Positions 39,401-51,004 of a stretch of DNA of 64,000 bases are shown here, piece by piece. The notes beneath the pieces were generated by a model. It was not told the DNA's origin and ran no database searches. It was given only the letters and a program-made list of their open reading frames with translations. A program made the translations under genes and the position numbers. How positions within the stretch are numbered: position 1 is the stretch's first letter; every line of letters starts with the position of its first letter. The DNA lies in NCBI GenBank assembly GCA_963169105.1, contig OY720637.1:56938964-57002963 (forward strand), read 5' to 3'. This DNA comes from Ceriagrion tenellum (Eukaryota > Arthropoda > Insecta > Odonata > Coenagrionidae).

Positions 39401-41770
39401 ATGCTAGCAATTTCTGTTTTCGTACTGCGTCTTCAATAAATGGAAAGCTACCATTGCCTTGCCAGCCGCTTCTGGGGATTGTTAGGACATGGGACACGAA
39501 TAAGGGAGAGAGATGGAAAAATGGATTGCAGGAGGAAAAGTACGAAACTGCAGGTTCAAAATGTGAAAGTCTATTTAATGTAAAGCGAATGGACGAACGA
39601 TATGTTTAAGTAGTGTCGTGGTGACCCGCTCAGTTTTTGTTGCAGTCACTAGCGGCGCGAGGAAAGAAGTATTGAAGTACCGATCAGTGCGGCAGTGTAG
39701 CTTTCCTGTTATTTCGTATATATCAGGTGTATAAATATGTTGCGAGGTGATCATAATTTGAAAATCATGTTTCATTAGCAATAATTATGTAGAAAATTGT
39801 GCTTGCTCAAGTTTCGCAATAATAATGGCGTTAGTGAAATGATGAGAGAGAGGGAATAACGTACCACAATGTATCGGAAAGCGCAGTGCGAAGCTATACC
39901 TGAATTTAGCGGTCATACGCCCTTAAATTGGTTGTTTGCTACTTAACAATCAATTATATTTCAGTTAACCATTGCATTGCTATCAAAATTTCCACTTCGA
40001 CATCCGTCATATTTTCCATTCTTAGTCTTCCCCATTAATTGCTATCTTTTTTTCCCTTCAATTATTGTAACCAAGTGGCTGCTATGTCACAAAATGTGTC
40101 CTGTACTAAACGATTTCTAACGAATCCTAACCATTAAACCAATCCATTTCCCTAATCTACTAAAAAGAGTCTCATATAAATTTCTTTACCAGAATAGTTC
40201 ATTTCTCAAGTTGGCCTGCCTGTAATTTAATAACGAAATCTTCATGTGTCTCGGTGCTGGATGATGTGCTAGTACAATCTCACATAACTTAAATGCATAT
40301 ACCTACGTTAGAACTTACTTGTGAAACTTGCCAAAGCTTTGGCTCATGTTAAAAGCTTCGTGTTTCGTAGCGACTGCATTTTCGATTCTGTTGTATGCAG
40401 TACATTATTTGTTTGCCCAGCGTGCCTCTCCGTGTGTACTTCATAGCGCGAGTAATCACTTTTTACGATCGAAGCCCGTCAGTTGTTTCCCATTATTTAT
40501 TTATTCTTGGGCCCATGGCCATGTTTGCGAACTTAAACGGAGGCATATGGGAAAAAATCGCGTTCGTTTGCGCTTTATCGCATTGGCAAGCGCGATTTGG
40601 AATTTGCTTACATTTCTCGAGAGACTGTGTAATCTTTTCTTGTGCTGAACGAAAAAGGAAAATATTTGACGTAGAAGCATAATATTCGTTTTATTTAAAC
40701 CAAACTATTCAGGTGACATCAATCCGTAGTGCAGTACGGGGTGAAATGGATTGTATTTGCTTACAAGAAAATATTCCTCGTAAACTATTTCCGTGCCTAA
40801 ATACTCAAGGCCGGCTTTTTCTTGTTACAAATTTTTTATGCATTATCTTTTCCCATATATTTTTTCCCAGGATCATAATTATTGAACCGTGATCTCGTGG
40901 CATTACTAGTATCGCATCTTGTTTCCCGAAAGCTTGGTTTTAATCTGCAGACTATGCTGTATCAAACGTCAAATCTAGAGCAAATATCCTGCGATGAAGT
41001 ACGCGGAACCCCTTCTTAGAAATTTTGTTTTGTTCCATTAAAGCCCACCCGACGAAAAAATCGTCGAGAGACAAGAATGTTTTTCTGGCCGGTGCAATCG
41101 GCCAAAAAAAATGATGTCACTTCAATTCTGCTCCACGTCCTCATGTGACTTGCATCAGTTGATTGGCAGCAGAAAAAACTTTACTGCCAATTATCTCGGA
41201 AAATGGATATTCTTCGGCAAATATTCCGATATATTACTTTTCTTGTCTCCCATTTCTTCCGTGTCATACTTGAGTGTTTTTCAACTTTTTACACTAAGCT
41301 CATGGATACTGGGTATATCGTGTAGAAAGTGCTCCTCGTTTACTCTTCCCGTTTGTTCTCCTCATCGTGCCGCTGTGTTAGGTTTAGTCGGTCCATTCCT
41401 TTATCTAGCATCGAGTCCATTGATATTTGGAATTGGAAATGCTCTCAACTCTGGCATAGAGATCTATTTGGTTTGTCCCGTTAGGAGTGAATGAATCATT
41501 TTTAATGCAACGGTGCAGACTGCAAAAGTGCAAACATTGCAAATGGTTTCCAGAAAGCAGTTCGATATAACGTGTTTCCAGCTTTCCGTGCTCAGGCCTT
41601 ACACAATTATCGCAGTCTTTCATCAAGTTTTTTTAACTTATGCAGACCTTAGCTGGCCTGTTTTTAAAACCTAAAAGCATTTTCAAAATATATTATATGA
41701 TAATTCTATATCTATGGCGTCAGTTGGGGTCAGTACTAAGGGTCAGAAGTGTTAATTTTTTTGGCTTTTT
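39401..41770. other. Gene-free stretch, nothing recognised
   Basis: Frames at 40328-40682 (106 and 95 codons, overlapping) and 41111-41494 (127 codons, Ser/Leu-rich) show no domains. No repeats found. Confidence 0.4.
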
Positions 41771-41774
41771 TTTA

Positions 41775-42198
41775 GTATTCTACCGGTTAAGGTAGGTTAT
41801 GTTGAATTTCAGAGAATCTCCTACCGGTTTTTTACACTTTCAGGAGCCTATCTCGCTCTAATATATCCCCTTTCGCCTCAGCATACGATCTACCCTTCTT
41901 CATTCTGTCCATGAAACCTATTATCTTTATTCCTCTTTCCCGCTTACCCAACATCCTTCCCTCTATTACACTCTTGAGCAACCCATCGCACCCTATTATT
42001 TCCTCCGACCACCTACACTGCCTATCATGGATTTCAGGAAGAATTCCTTGCCTTTCCTTTCCTTTGCCTTGCCTTTCCTTGCCCACCATCTCAAGCACTG
42101 CCTCGTTAGTCTGCCTCTCCGTCCACCTCACCTTCTCTATCCCTCTTCACACCCACATCTCAAATGCCTTCAGCCTATTCTTGTCCTCCTTTCTAAAA
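41775..42198 (-). mobile_element. Family B non-LTR retrotransposon, 3' fragment (copy 4)
   Basis: A minus-strand frame of 99 codons survives: MRWTERQTNEAVLEMVGKER, ending LGKRERGIKIIGFMDRMKKG and a short tail. Around 42045-42085 the plus strand is expanded by imperfect CCTTT/CCTTG repeats, seen in the protein as an inserted QGKGKERQG, which the other family B copies lack. Truncated at about 42198. Confidence 0.85.
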
Positions 42199-42234
42199 GG
42201 TCCGTAAAAATATTTAACTGTCGGCGAGCGTATT

Positions 42235-42262
42235 ATATCGGTTGCGGCATGCTTAAGCATCA
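42235..42262 (-). repeat. Hammerhead-like motif, degenerate single arm
   Basis: The minus strand reads ACTGATGATGCTTAAGCATG then CCGCAACCG: the first box is intact, a TGCTTAAGCA hairpin follows, but GAAAC is replaced by GCAAC. It lies at the truncation edge of family B copy 4. Confidence 0.35.
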
Positions 42263-42265
42263 TCA

Positions 42266-43426
42266 GTGATTATTAAGAAAGAAGCTATCGTACCTAACTA
42301 CGATCATTTTGCTAATGTATGGGGTAATATTGTGAGCAGTTGGTTGCTATAGGCTACGCTAATCAATAAAGGTAAGCTACGATTGTCGTGCATTGTCTAG
42401 AGCCGCATAATTATTCTGACTCTTTATGGGCGGATTTTCAGTGTGGCTTGGGAAATTTTTATGTATTTTTTTCTGCGACGCCTGGATGCATCCGAGTGTA
42501 TATTTTTACCCGCTGACTGCGGAGTCGACATCGCCCTTCAAACTGAAAAAATATTTTCCCTCTGGGAAGGTCGAGTGTGTCCCCATTGGGGTTTGTTTCC
42601 ATAGCGGTAATTATATGAGCATAGAACAACACCGAAAATAATTTTGCGAATCCGCGTGTTACAATGCATAATATCATTCTTCATTACAAAAATAAATATT
42701 GAAATGTTTATGTGGAAATTTGACATGTTAGGTCCCGTAATTTTAACATGAATTCGGTTTACGCGATGAGAAAGCTGAGACATTCGAAGGAACAACATCT
42801 AAAACATTTCTCAACTTTATTAATTACTTTGCACTTGAGGTTAAAGTTGAACCATTTATTTTCTCGCTCCATTGAGGTCGCTCTTCGTTTATTCTAATGC
42901 CGTCGAATTATTTGTTTGCTGTTTGCCGAAACTTGTATGTTTGAGTTATGTGTGAAGTTCTTATGATATGTGCTCGGTTGAATTTGAGGATACTAGCTGC
43001 TAGACTTTTCCCTGTATTGTCTCTATCGAGTCACCTGCTAGGGCAAATGGGCGTGAAATTCCACTGAGCGAAATTGTGTGTGCTAACATTATTTCAATTG
43101 GCTTGTATCTTAAGTTTTGGATTAGACACATGAAAACACGAGTCGTAATAGGTTTGAACTGATATTGTTGATAAGAGTAGCCATTGGCATTGCTTTCCGG
43201 ATGATTCTGTTGGTAGGTAAGTCCCTGCGATCCAGAAAAATCACTCTTGGCTTCTCATCAGGTTTTTCTGTAGTCGAATCTATTAAACTTGACTGAAACA
43301 TACATGCTTTGGGTAGAGAAAAACCGACTCATATCGAAGTAGAGCTCAAGGGATTTGAAGGCGAGCACTCTACCCTTAAAAAACATATGAATATTATTGT
43401 TACGACAGATTCAGCGGTTTTCTTCC
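42266..43426. other. Gene-free stretch, nothing recognised
   Basis: No repeats or coding features recognised. Confidence 0.45.
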
Positions 43427-43597
43427 CGTTTATAATTTATCGGGTTCTTCCCACGTTGCAGCGTATCAGTGGAAACCGTTTCGCTGGCATTCCGGCAAAT
43501 CACCGCTCCCTGACGCGACAATGGTCCCTGGAATGCCGGTTGATTGGTTTCCACTAATATGCTGCAACTCGGGAAGAACCCCAAAAATTCTAAATTA
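43427..43597. repeat. Fold-back element, family F
   Basis: The left arm 43427-43492 and right arm 43528-43597 pair through GGGTTCTTCCCACGTTGCAG / CTGCAACTCGGGAAGAACCC, ATCAGTGGAAACC / GGTTTCCACTAAT and GGCATTCC / GGAATGCC. The right outer part (CTGCAACTCGGGAAGAACCC, CAAAAATTCTAAAT) is shared with 20565-20612. The left arm read on the minus strand has GCGAAACGG, possibly a degraded relative of the GAAAC box. Confidence 0.8.
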
Positions 43598-43687
43598 TCT
43601 GAATGTTATCTTTTACGCTAGTGATGTTATCCGAGGACTGATATGATGGAGCTGATGCGTAAAGGAAAGGTAACTTTTTGCAATTCA

Positions 43688-43765
43688 TCAACATCTACGA
43701 AATACCGTGCAATCCACCACTAGGGTATGAGGCACGGTTCGATTCCACACCAGGCATGCAGCACT
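43688..43765. repeat. Repeat end with either family D-like tail or polymerase III B box
   Basis: ACATCTACGAAATACCGTGC followed by AATCCACC resembles the 3' end of CR1/L2-like elements read on the minus strand (CATCTAC... tail). Directly after it GGTTCGATTCC (43734-43744) is a perfect B box, but no A box is seen at the right distance. The two readings are not exclusive; neither is firm. Confidence 0.3.
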
Positions 43766-44139
43766 CATCCTGGTTTAAATCATAACCACCCACGTGACCC
43801 CGGATGCCAGGCGCAGGTCAAGAGCAGTCAGAACAACAGTGCGCAGTCATACCAGAAACTGGGAAAGTGATACGTACTGCTACCATCCAGCACACTGCTC
43901 AAGATACAACTACTGGTTAGTATTATTAATGCGACAGATGAATAGCGCCACAAGGAACTAAATCACGCAAGAGTATATCATGCCGGAGATTACATGCGAG
44001 GTCAATTGTTCGATAATAAATTCCAAACTCGTTCGTTATCTGATTGTAGCTACTTAGTTCTCTTACATTCAATGCCTGTGGAATATATTCGCCTTCGGTT
44101 AGTGTCTCGTGAGGTAATGTTGAAATTTAAATGAACGGG

Positions 44140-45000
44140 GTCCTCGTTTCCAGGGTCCTGTTTATTCCTTTCGCCTCATTCTACCGTCCTTGCTTCCTCC
44201 GTTCCTCCCATATCTCTCTCTTTCTCCTGCCCTTCCCTGTCGTTTCTTCTCTTCGGCATTCTCCTTTCGTTCCCGAGAGTCTCCGTCCTGCGGAATATAT
44301 GCGCGCCCCCTTCCTCTCGCACACGTAGGATTGGAGATCTGGTTTGACAAATGAACTCTCTGCCTCGCCTCGTCCCTCCACCCTCTGCCAAACCCCCTGT
44401 CCTCCCCCCCCCACTCCTCCCCTCCCCCGACCGCCTCCACCGCCTTCATCTTCACGATTCACTGACCGGCATGGAGCTCTCGGAGGCGTGACGTCTCCCA
44501 CGATCACGTACACGTAAAACACGCCACCAGCGTCCTCTCTCCTCTTCCTCCTCCTCAACACACTCACACATATATAACACGACAATTTCTTTTTTCTTTC
44601 TTCCCTTCTATCTTTTTCTTCACTCCTGTCTCTCCCACGACACCGCACCTCTCCCCTTCCCTACTCCCTCACTCCACCCAACCTCCCCTAACTCCCTCCC
44701 GCATTTCTCCTCACGCCAAGCGCGCAGCCAACCCGTTTCAACGCAGGCAACCTCCGCATTTCCTGCATTCCTCCTCCCCCCCCCCCGTACACCTCTACCT
44801 CCTCTGCCTCATTCTCTCCTCCCATCAAACGACCTGACTTCTCAATCCCCCGACGCGGTGAGGCCTTTAGTGGAGAATGAGAATTCCTCGAGGGCGGAAT
44901 TGAATGAATCACTTTTGCGAGCGGGTCGCGAGGATGGAACGAGTCGCGAAAGAGGCAGGGTGAGTCGGTCAAAGACTTCGACGCGGTGAGGCGATAAGAC
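44140..45000. repeat. Pyrimidine-rich low-complexity tract
   Basis: C/T-rich on the plus strand, with a C13-type run near 44766-44780 and CCCCCCCCC at about 44405. Overlapping minus-strand frames of 71-155 codons are Arg/Glu/Gly-rich low complexity and are not called. Confidence 0.7.
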
Positions 45001-45399
45001 TGTCGTTCTCCCTCTAAAAAATCAATATATATTAATATTTTGTGACATTTTTACCCCAAGAAGAAATATTAAGCCGTTACCTAGGCGTTTCAACGCGGGA
45101 ACACTTCTCATTTCCAGCATTCCCCCCTCTTTTCTTCATTCTCTCCTTCCATCAGCCGAACTGGCTCCTCATTCCGTAAGCGTTTGAGCTGAAGATTCTG
45201 TTTTGTAAAGGGATCGCTAGAAGGGAGCTAATTGTTGAAGGGAATGAGTGAGTCGGTAAGTGACTTAGCGAGATGAGAACGCTTTCGCTCTTATGCATCA
45301 TATTGAGCATTGTATCGGCTACATATAAGGCTCAGAAACAGTCGCCCTGTCATTTAGCTTATCTTGTTAAGCCGTCTCTAGCGTTCCTTCGCTAAGGTC

Positions 45400-45860
45400 A
45401 TCATTGGTCGTTCAATCCTAAGATTGATTGATTGCAGCCACCCTCGCTTCCCTATATATTGCTAGTTCCTGGGTCTTCCTCTGAGGACTTTTCCCTCGAA
45501 TTTACCTGCAATTATATTCTTCACAAACCCATTGTCTTAGGGCGTGTCTAACCCATCTGGTTCTTCTTTTCTGTATGATATTCCATATGGTCCTTTCTTT
45601 TTCTACTCCTCTGTACAGTTCATTATATGTTATTTTGCTCGTCCGTTTTATCTTCAGCATCTTCCTCCAGCACCAGGTTTTGAAGGCTTTTGATCTTTTC
45701 TGTTCAGCTTTTCCGATGGTCCATGCTTCCGATCCATAGAGTGCCACGCTGCACTGGAAAGTTCTCTCATACTGCTTCCTGTTTTGTAGTCCTATCTTCT
45801 TTGAGCATAGCAGTTGCCTTTTTCCCATTAACTCCTTCTTTGCTTGGGCTATTCTTCTTT
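45400..45860 (-). mobile_element. Family A non-LTR retrotransposon, 3' fragment (copy 2)
   Basis: A minus-strand frame of 108 codons (45502-45828) is left: SVALYGSEAWTIGKAEQKRS, FKTWCWRRMLKIKRTSKITY, then ERTIWNIIQKRRTRWVRHAL. The RT C-terminal signature (ALYGSE.WT..K, W.WRRM) is clear. The 3' end on the minus strand is GGATTGAACGACCAATGATG. The 5' side is cut exactly where the fold-back at 45861 starts. Confidence 0.88.
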
Positions 45861-46029
45861 CGGATATACCACCGGGTTAGCAGCCCCATATTTCCCGACG
45901 TTTCGGAGAACGACTTGTTCATCATCCTCATGGTTCTGAATGAACGTGGAAACGAGATGATCGCCAAGTTGTGCCTTCGAAATGTCGCGTCGGGAGATAT
46001 GGAGCTGTCAACCTGGTGGAATACCCGAG
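45861..46029. repeat. Fold-back element with GATGATG...CGAAAC arms
   Basis: The left arm (CGGATATACCACCGGGTTAG onwards to about 45931) pairs with the right arm (about 45953-46029, ending CCTGGTGGAATACCCGAG) through CCATATTTCCCGACG / CGTCGGGAGATATGG. In the left arm the minus strand reads GATGATGAACAAGTCGTTCT then CCGAAACGTCGGG; in the right arm the plus strand reads GATGATCGCCAAGTTGTGCC then TTCGAAATGTCG. Here CTGATGA is replaced by GGATGATGA, so these are off-consensus relatives. Confidence 0.75.
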
Positions 46030-46198
46030 TAACCTTTATCCAGTCCTCCAACCACATTGGCTGCTTATTTCTAATTATTCCTCTCAGCCGTTTTTCCTCT
46101 TTCACCTCTACTTCCTCATTGTATTCTTCTCCCCATGGCCTACTCTTTACGTCCTTCTCGTCACAAACTAAAGATTCATTGTCCGTGTTTCGGGTCAC
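46030..46198 (-). mobile_element. Possible Ty1/copia-type retrotransposon scrap
   Basis: The minus strand is open and reads EEVEVKEEKRLRGIIRNKQP then MWLEDWIKVT before entering the adjacent fold-back. The pattern of an acidic run, basic R...R.KQP and WLEDW resembles the linker between integrase and RT in copia-type polyproteins (RRS.R.RK.P.WL.DY). About 55 codons and no catalytic motif, so the assignment is tentative. Confidence 0.35.
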
Positions 46199-47090
46199 GA
46201 CATCCGAATCATTCTGAAGAGTTGTAACGCCTACCTTAACCGCTCACGAGCGCGCACACACGTTCTCCTTGCGGCCGTAACTTGCCTAAAGCGACTAAGG
46301 GCCTCTGCAGTCTCCTTCCCCGCCCCCTCCCCATTACCCGCTCCCTCTTCCTCCCCCTGCCCCCCCCACACCCTCCCATCCTGGGCGCGGGCCATCTCCT
46401 AGGTGAGTTCTGATGATGGGGCGTTTGCCCGGGGGCCTATTAGTTTCGGGAGCGCTCGATATGATTACTCTGCGTCATAAAAGGACGGGGACGAGCTACG
46501 CAGCAACACCCTTCTCTGTTCAAGGGTAAACTCACGCCGTGCAATGCTTGAATGAAAATGACGCTTAATACACCACGGTGAGGGGTAATATTCATTCCAA
46601 CAGATCGTATGGGTGGACGAATTTAAATTTTTCCCTCCATATTTTCCGCGAAACATTTTGCAATATTGATGTTAAAACAAGTTTTACTACGAATTTTTCA
46701 ATTAAACCAGATTTTTAGAAAGTTTTCGGCGTCTTTTGGCTCATTTTTGTGAAATTATCCGTTTTGATGCAACTATCGCAAATGTTTTTACTGAATTTTT
46801 CCAAAATGCATTGGTGTTTGAAAGTTTTTGCAATCACCCGGTAGTCATTACTTCAGTAGTGGCAGTTGAGTCCGTATATTAGCGAGGTTGAATTCCAATT
46901 ACTTAAGCCTTCATGGGAAAGGACTAACCTATGGGCTTTCATCCTAACAAAATTACTATCGTATGTCGTTGGCGTTAAATAGAAAGCTTCTAATGATTTT
47001 TTTCCTGTACGATTAGCCTTGACTTAGCGGAAAAATGAGTTTGCTCAAGGAAAATCAATAAGCAAAGAGTAAACTCTCGGAGGCAGGCGA
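46199..47090. other. Gene-free stretch
   Basis: 46290-46400 is C-rich, CpG-containing low complexity. The rest is AT-rich with nothing recognised. Confidence 0.45.
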
Positions 47091-47300
47091 AACTTCATGG
47101 AACTTAGCTACGTTTAGCATGGTGAGTATAAATCATTTCGTACTATTTCGCTAAGTTTCTATGTTCCTTACCGATTTCAGTGGCCATTATTCGTACCATT
47201 GGTCTGCATTGGTGTATATCAATTGAAATGGATCGGAAATAAAGAACCATAGTGGAATTTCCAAATGATTTCCCGACCCAAATGATTACTTTTCGCCATG
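47091..47300. repeat. Family E terminal sequence
   Basis: GAGGCAGGCGAAACTTCATG then GAACTTAGC (47091-47109) matches the family E start. GAACTTAGC is inverted at about 47149-47158 (GCTAAGTTTC). TTTAGCATGGTGA (47112) is inverted at CGCCATGCTAAAT (47294). Probably a decayed fold-back. Confidence 0.5.
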
Positions 47301-47399
47301 CTAAATTTTCCAAGCAATTTCGCAAAAGACAGACTTTGCCGACGCAACTACAATTGCATTTCTCCACCCCTCACGTCATCATGATCAATTTTAGCTTGA

Positions 47400-47668
47400 C
47401 TCGTGGGTGATTTTGGGTCGCCCGCGTCCGAAGGAGAGCGGAGTGATGTTCAAAAACAACCTCGGGCACCCATATCAGACAATGAGTCCTCCCACCCAAT
47501 CATCCTGGCCTCTTGCACACGTCACATGGCCAGCTTTCCTCTTCTCTTCCTCTCCTCTGCCACCGCCGTGTCTCCTAGAGGAGGAGAAGGCATTCCTCGG
47601 CGAAGTGTGTGACGACCGTAATCCGAGGCACATGAGAAAACTGCTGAAATTGATACCCGTCCCCCATC

Positions 47669-47705
<37 letters not shown>

Positions 47706-47830
47706 TTCTCGCTGTCCCATTCCTCCTTTCCCTGCGAGCAAATGGGTTGTGTGTGGAGCGACGGGGAAGGAAGAGGGTGTGAGGAATTTGCTGGAGAACT
47801 TTGCTTTTTCATTGGTCTAAAGATACTCCC
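47400..47830. repeat. Low-complexity DNA with (CT)16
   Basis: A pure (CT)n run occupies 47672-47703. The surrounding C/T-rich DNA opens a 137-codon plus frame and 88/106-codon minus frames that contain SLSLSL or RERERE runs from the microsatellite; not genes. Confidence 0.8.
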
Positions 47831-48650
47831 TCTGAAAAACATGTTTCGCTTCGCAAAAGTCCTGACAATATTTATTAAAGAATGTAAGAAGTGCCTGTGC
47901 GGCAGAACTAACTTACAGTCATAGGCTATTCAATCTTCTCGGAGACTACTGAATCCCCGTGCCTAAACTTTTTTTTTATGTATGGGAGCGGAATTATATA
48001 ATTAACGATCAAATTGAATAAAATTAGTAAGAGAGAGTCACAGTTTTTTTATTCGTTGGTAAAATATGGCAGTATTGTTTCATTGGGTGGTTTTTTCTAT
48101 CTCATTGCTACCATTGTTAGAATGATCTGCCTATGTTACAAAAAACATTTTTCATTCCCTTACGAACGTTTTTTTTTCTTTCATGAAAATATCAAATTTT
48201 ATCCTTGCAACGTTTGTAAATCAATAGGAGGTAACTTTTACAATGGTCAATGGCTTTGAGGACAAATCAGGATGATTTTTACTAGTGTAGAGCCCTGCCT
48301 GTCTTATTGTAACGTCGAGCCTTTGTTTACTCAATTTTTTATTTTCAATGGTGCAATCTTGTTAACACAACTTCTTTTGGAGCGATCGCCTTTACACCTC
48401 CGACCTTCTCTTTCCAATTCTCAACAATCCGTCACGAAAAATCAAGAACTCCTTCACTCCCCCTCAAAAAATAAACATTCAACAATCAATTAAAATAATG
48501 AAAACATTTTAAATGACAAGTAGTAAAGGAAAATAACCCCCATATCATATTTTGTCTTTAAATAAAACATCATAATAAATAAAACAAGAAAGTGTTAAAC
48601 GACATAGACTTGATGAAGAAAAAAATACCAAACGTTACCCTATTATATTT
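47831..48650. other. Gene-free stretch, nothing recognised
   Basis: AT-rich DNA. Short frames only. Confidence 0.45.
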
Positions 48651-48654
48651 CATT

Positions 48655-48760
48655 CGCTATCTCAGCATATGTCCTACCCTTCTCCATCCCATCCATATAA
48701 GGCATTCCCTTTCCCTTCCGAGGTTACCCAACAACTTCCTCCCTATCACAACCTTTATTA
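48655..48760 (-). mobile_element. Family B non-LTR fragment (copy 5, short)
   Basis: CGCTATCTCAGCATATGTCC, CCTTCTCCATCCCATCCAT and TTACCCAACAACTTCCTCCC match the last ~100 coding bases of family B (AYAE..., MD.M, LG...). No 3' tail and no upstream part. Confidence 0.65.
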
Positions 48761-51000
48761 TATAAAGAAAAGAACGGTGTGGAAGGAAGGCAAAGAAGGC
48801 ATGATGGTGCGATGGGGTTGAGAATACGGAGAAGGGTTGGTTTTGTGTGGCAGGGAGGGGTGACGGAATGTTTTCCCCAAAAAAAAAAAGAGCGAGGAAG
48901 AGAGAGGAAAACCTCACGATGGTATGGGACGGCTTGGACAAATAGGTGTCGTTTTTCCTCCCGAATGTGAAACCCAATGCCGAGCCGTCCATTCTTTTTC
49001 CCTCCCCCCCGGGTCGACAGGAGGGGATGGAGGTCAGTCGATACGAAATTACGTAGTCGCCGTGGGGGTTGCAGTCAGGGCCGACTCTTTTCTTCTTTTT
49101 CTCGTGATCTCGGTGCCTATTTGATCGTGGTGAGGGCTTGAGGGAGCGGTGTGAAGAAACATTGTCTGGTGACCTTCGAGGTTGGCGGTTCTTTTGCGTA
49201 TGACATGAGATGAGATCTTTTTGAGGAGTCGAGATGGGGAGTGATTGATTTATTGATGAACGTCTTTGACTCGGTAACCCTGGATATCGAATCTTGGGAA
49301 CTTGTTCAATTATTTATTCTGGAGGCTACAATCCAATAATCGATCTCGTATTAGCTAAATCTAGTGTGTTGTGCAGACTTTAAATTATTTTTCTTAATTG
49401 CAAACGATGAGGAAGTCAACCCATTTTGCTAATGATGAAAATCTGAACATTAATATTCCTGGGACATATATTTTAACAATTTATTTTTTATCCGAGTATT
49501 TCGATTCACCTGATCGAACTTAGGTTTAATGGCAGTCTTTGACGCAAGCACCCAGAATAATTTGCGTCGTAAAGAGCTCCAAACTTCTCTGTAATCTCTT
49601 TTTGAAATAATTAAATTTTGTGCAATAAATTCTGTAAATCTTTTTCATCATTGGAGGAATACCTCATCCACTCTGCTTGCTGTAAATATTTCTCCTACGC
49701 TCTTGGCGGTACGGGAATTAAAACATTGTACAGGTGTTGAGCGACTGCTATGCTCGTAACATTCATATATACAAGCTATTGTTAACTTATGTGTTTCCAT
49801 TCATCTGAGAACTTGATTTCATTCCTTGATTTCTAGATCTTTGTTATGAAACGCATGGTACTGTCGATTGGGGAACTGTGGCATATCAAACCTGCCCACG
49901 CTAGGTTTGTATGATGTGGCAAAAAGACTTGCGACCAATCCTGTGATCTATTATTTTGTAAATGTTGCCAAATTTAACTATACGAATTCGATTAATATAT
50001 GGTACAGCTTCGAAGCTGTTTATTACGACAGTATTGATAAACAACATGTCATTTTCTAAGCAAATTTTAAGCTGATTATGTGTGATATGTGCCGTTGTAG
50101 AGTTTTGTGGGCAAGAACTGTGTTGGAAAAAAAAACTTTTTGGAAAATGAGCCTTCAACCGAAATCAGTAAAAAAACAAGTTAGACACACACCATTCACG
50201 CACAATATTATACTAAGAAAGGAGTTTATTCTCCTAAATACCCTAGTATAGTATGGTGGAACACTGACTTACCCCACGTCTGACTTACCCCACGTCACGC
50301 AACGGCTCATATAGACGTAGCTATGTATTTTAGCTAAAAAATGAAGGATTTATAGTGACGGAAACTCATAAAAAGTGAGAATAGATGGATGGTAGAAGAT
50401 GGTAGATGGATGGACGGAAGCTGCTGAAAATAATCGCGTACACGGGTTATTTCGAGGGAGTATAAAATGATTTAATCCCAGAAATTGAGAAAAAATTGAA
50501 TGAGAATGCTCTCAATCAGTGTTATGGGAGCGCTTGTTGTCTGCCGTACTCCGCAAAACTTATGTTGTATACCGCTTGTTACAAGGAATCAACCGCCGCC
50601 GATCCACGCGTCGCAATTCGTACTTCTTAATTCTTCCCAAGCACCGTCACGCCCGCGGACTTAAGATTGCAAAACGTCTCGTTACTTAGGGAGGGAACCG
50701 AATTCTCGTCATTTATTTTTTAGCCAGTGCGGATGCTGCTCTTCGCAATGCTGTTTATTTTTCTTCCGTATGCTTCTCACGTTTTGAGTCTCGCTTTTAT
50801 TTCGCATTCGTGAGCTTGGTTGGATCAATGATTTGGCGCCACCTTTGCAGGAGGAGTTCTCCTCGCGGCTAAAATTTTCATGTTAAATCAACTTGGGAAG
50901 ATTTTTCTTCGGATTGTGATACCATTCTCTCCGCGAACTCCATAAATAATTTTGGATAAAATTATATTCGAAAGATTCGTCTCCCTGAATCATTCATTTT
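48761..51000. other. Gene-free stretch
   Basis: Purine-rich between about 48780 and 48920; the rest is unremarkable. CpG-rich patches at about 48970-49080 and 50590-50680 have no supporting gene signals. Confidence 0.4.
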
Positions 51001-51004
51001 GTAC

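Noticed and set aside
44162..44648. 97-, 71- and 155-codon minus frames
   Set aside because: Arg/Glu/Gly-rich low complexity from purine-rich DNA.
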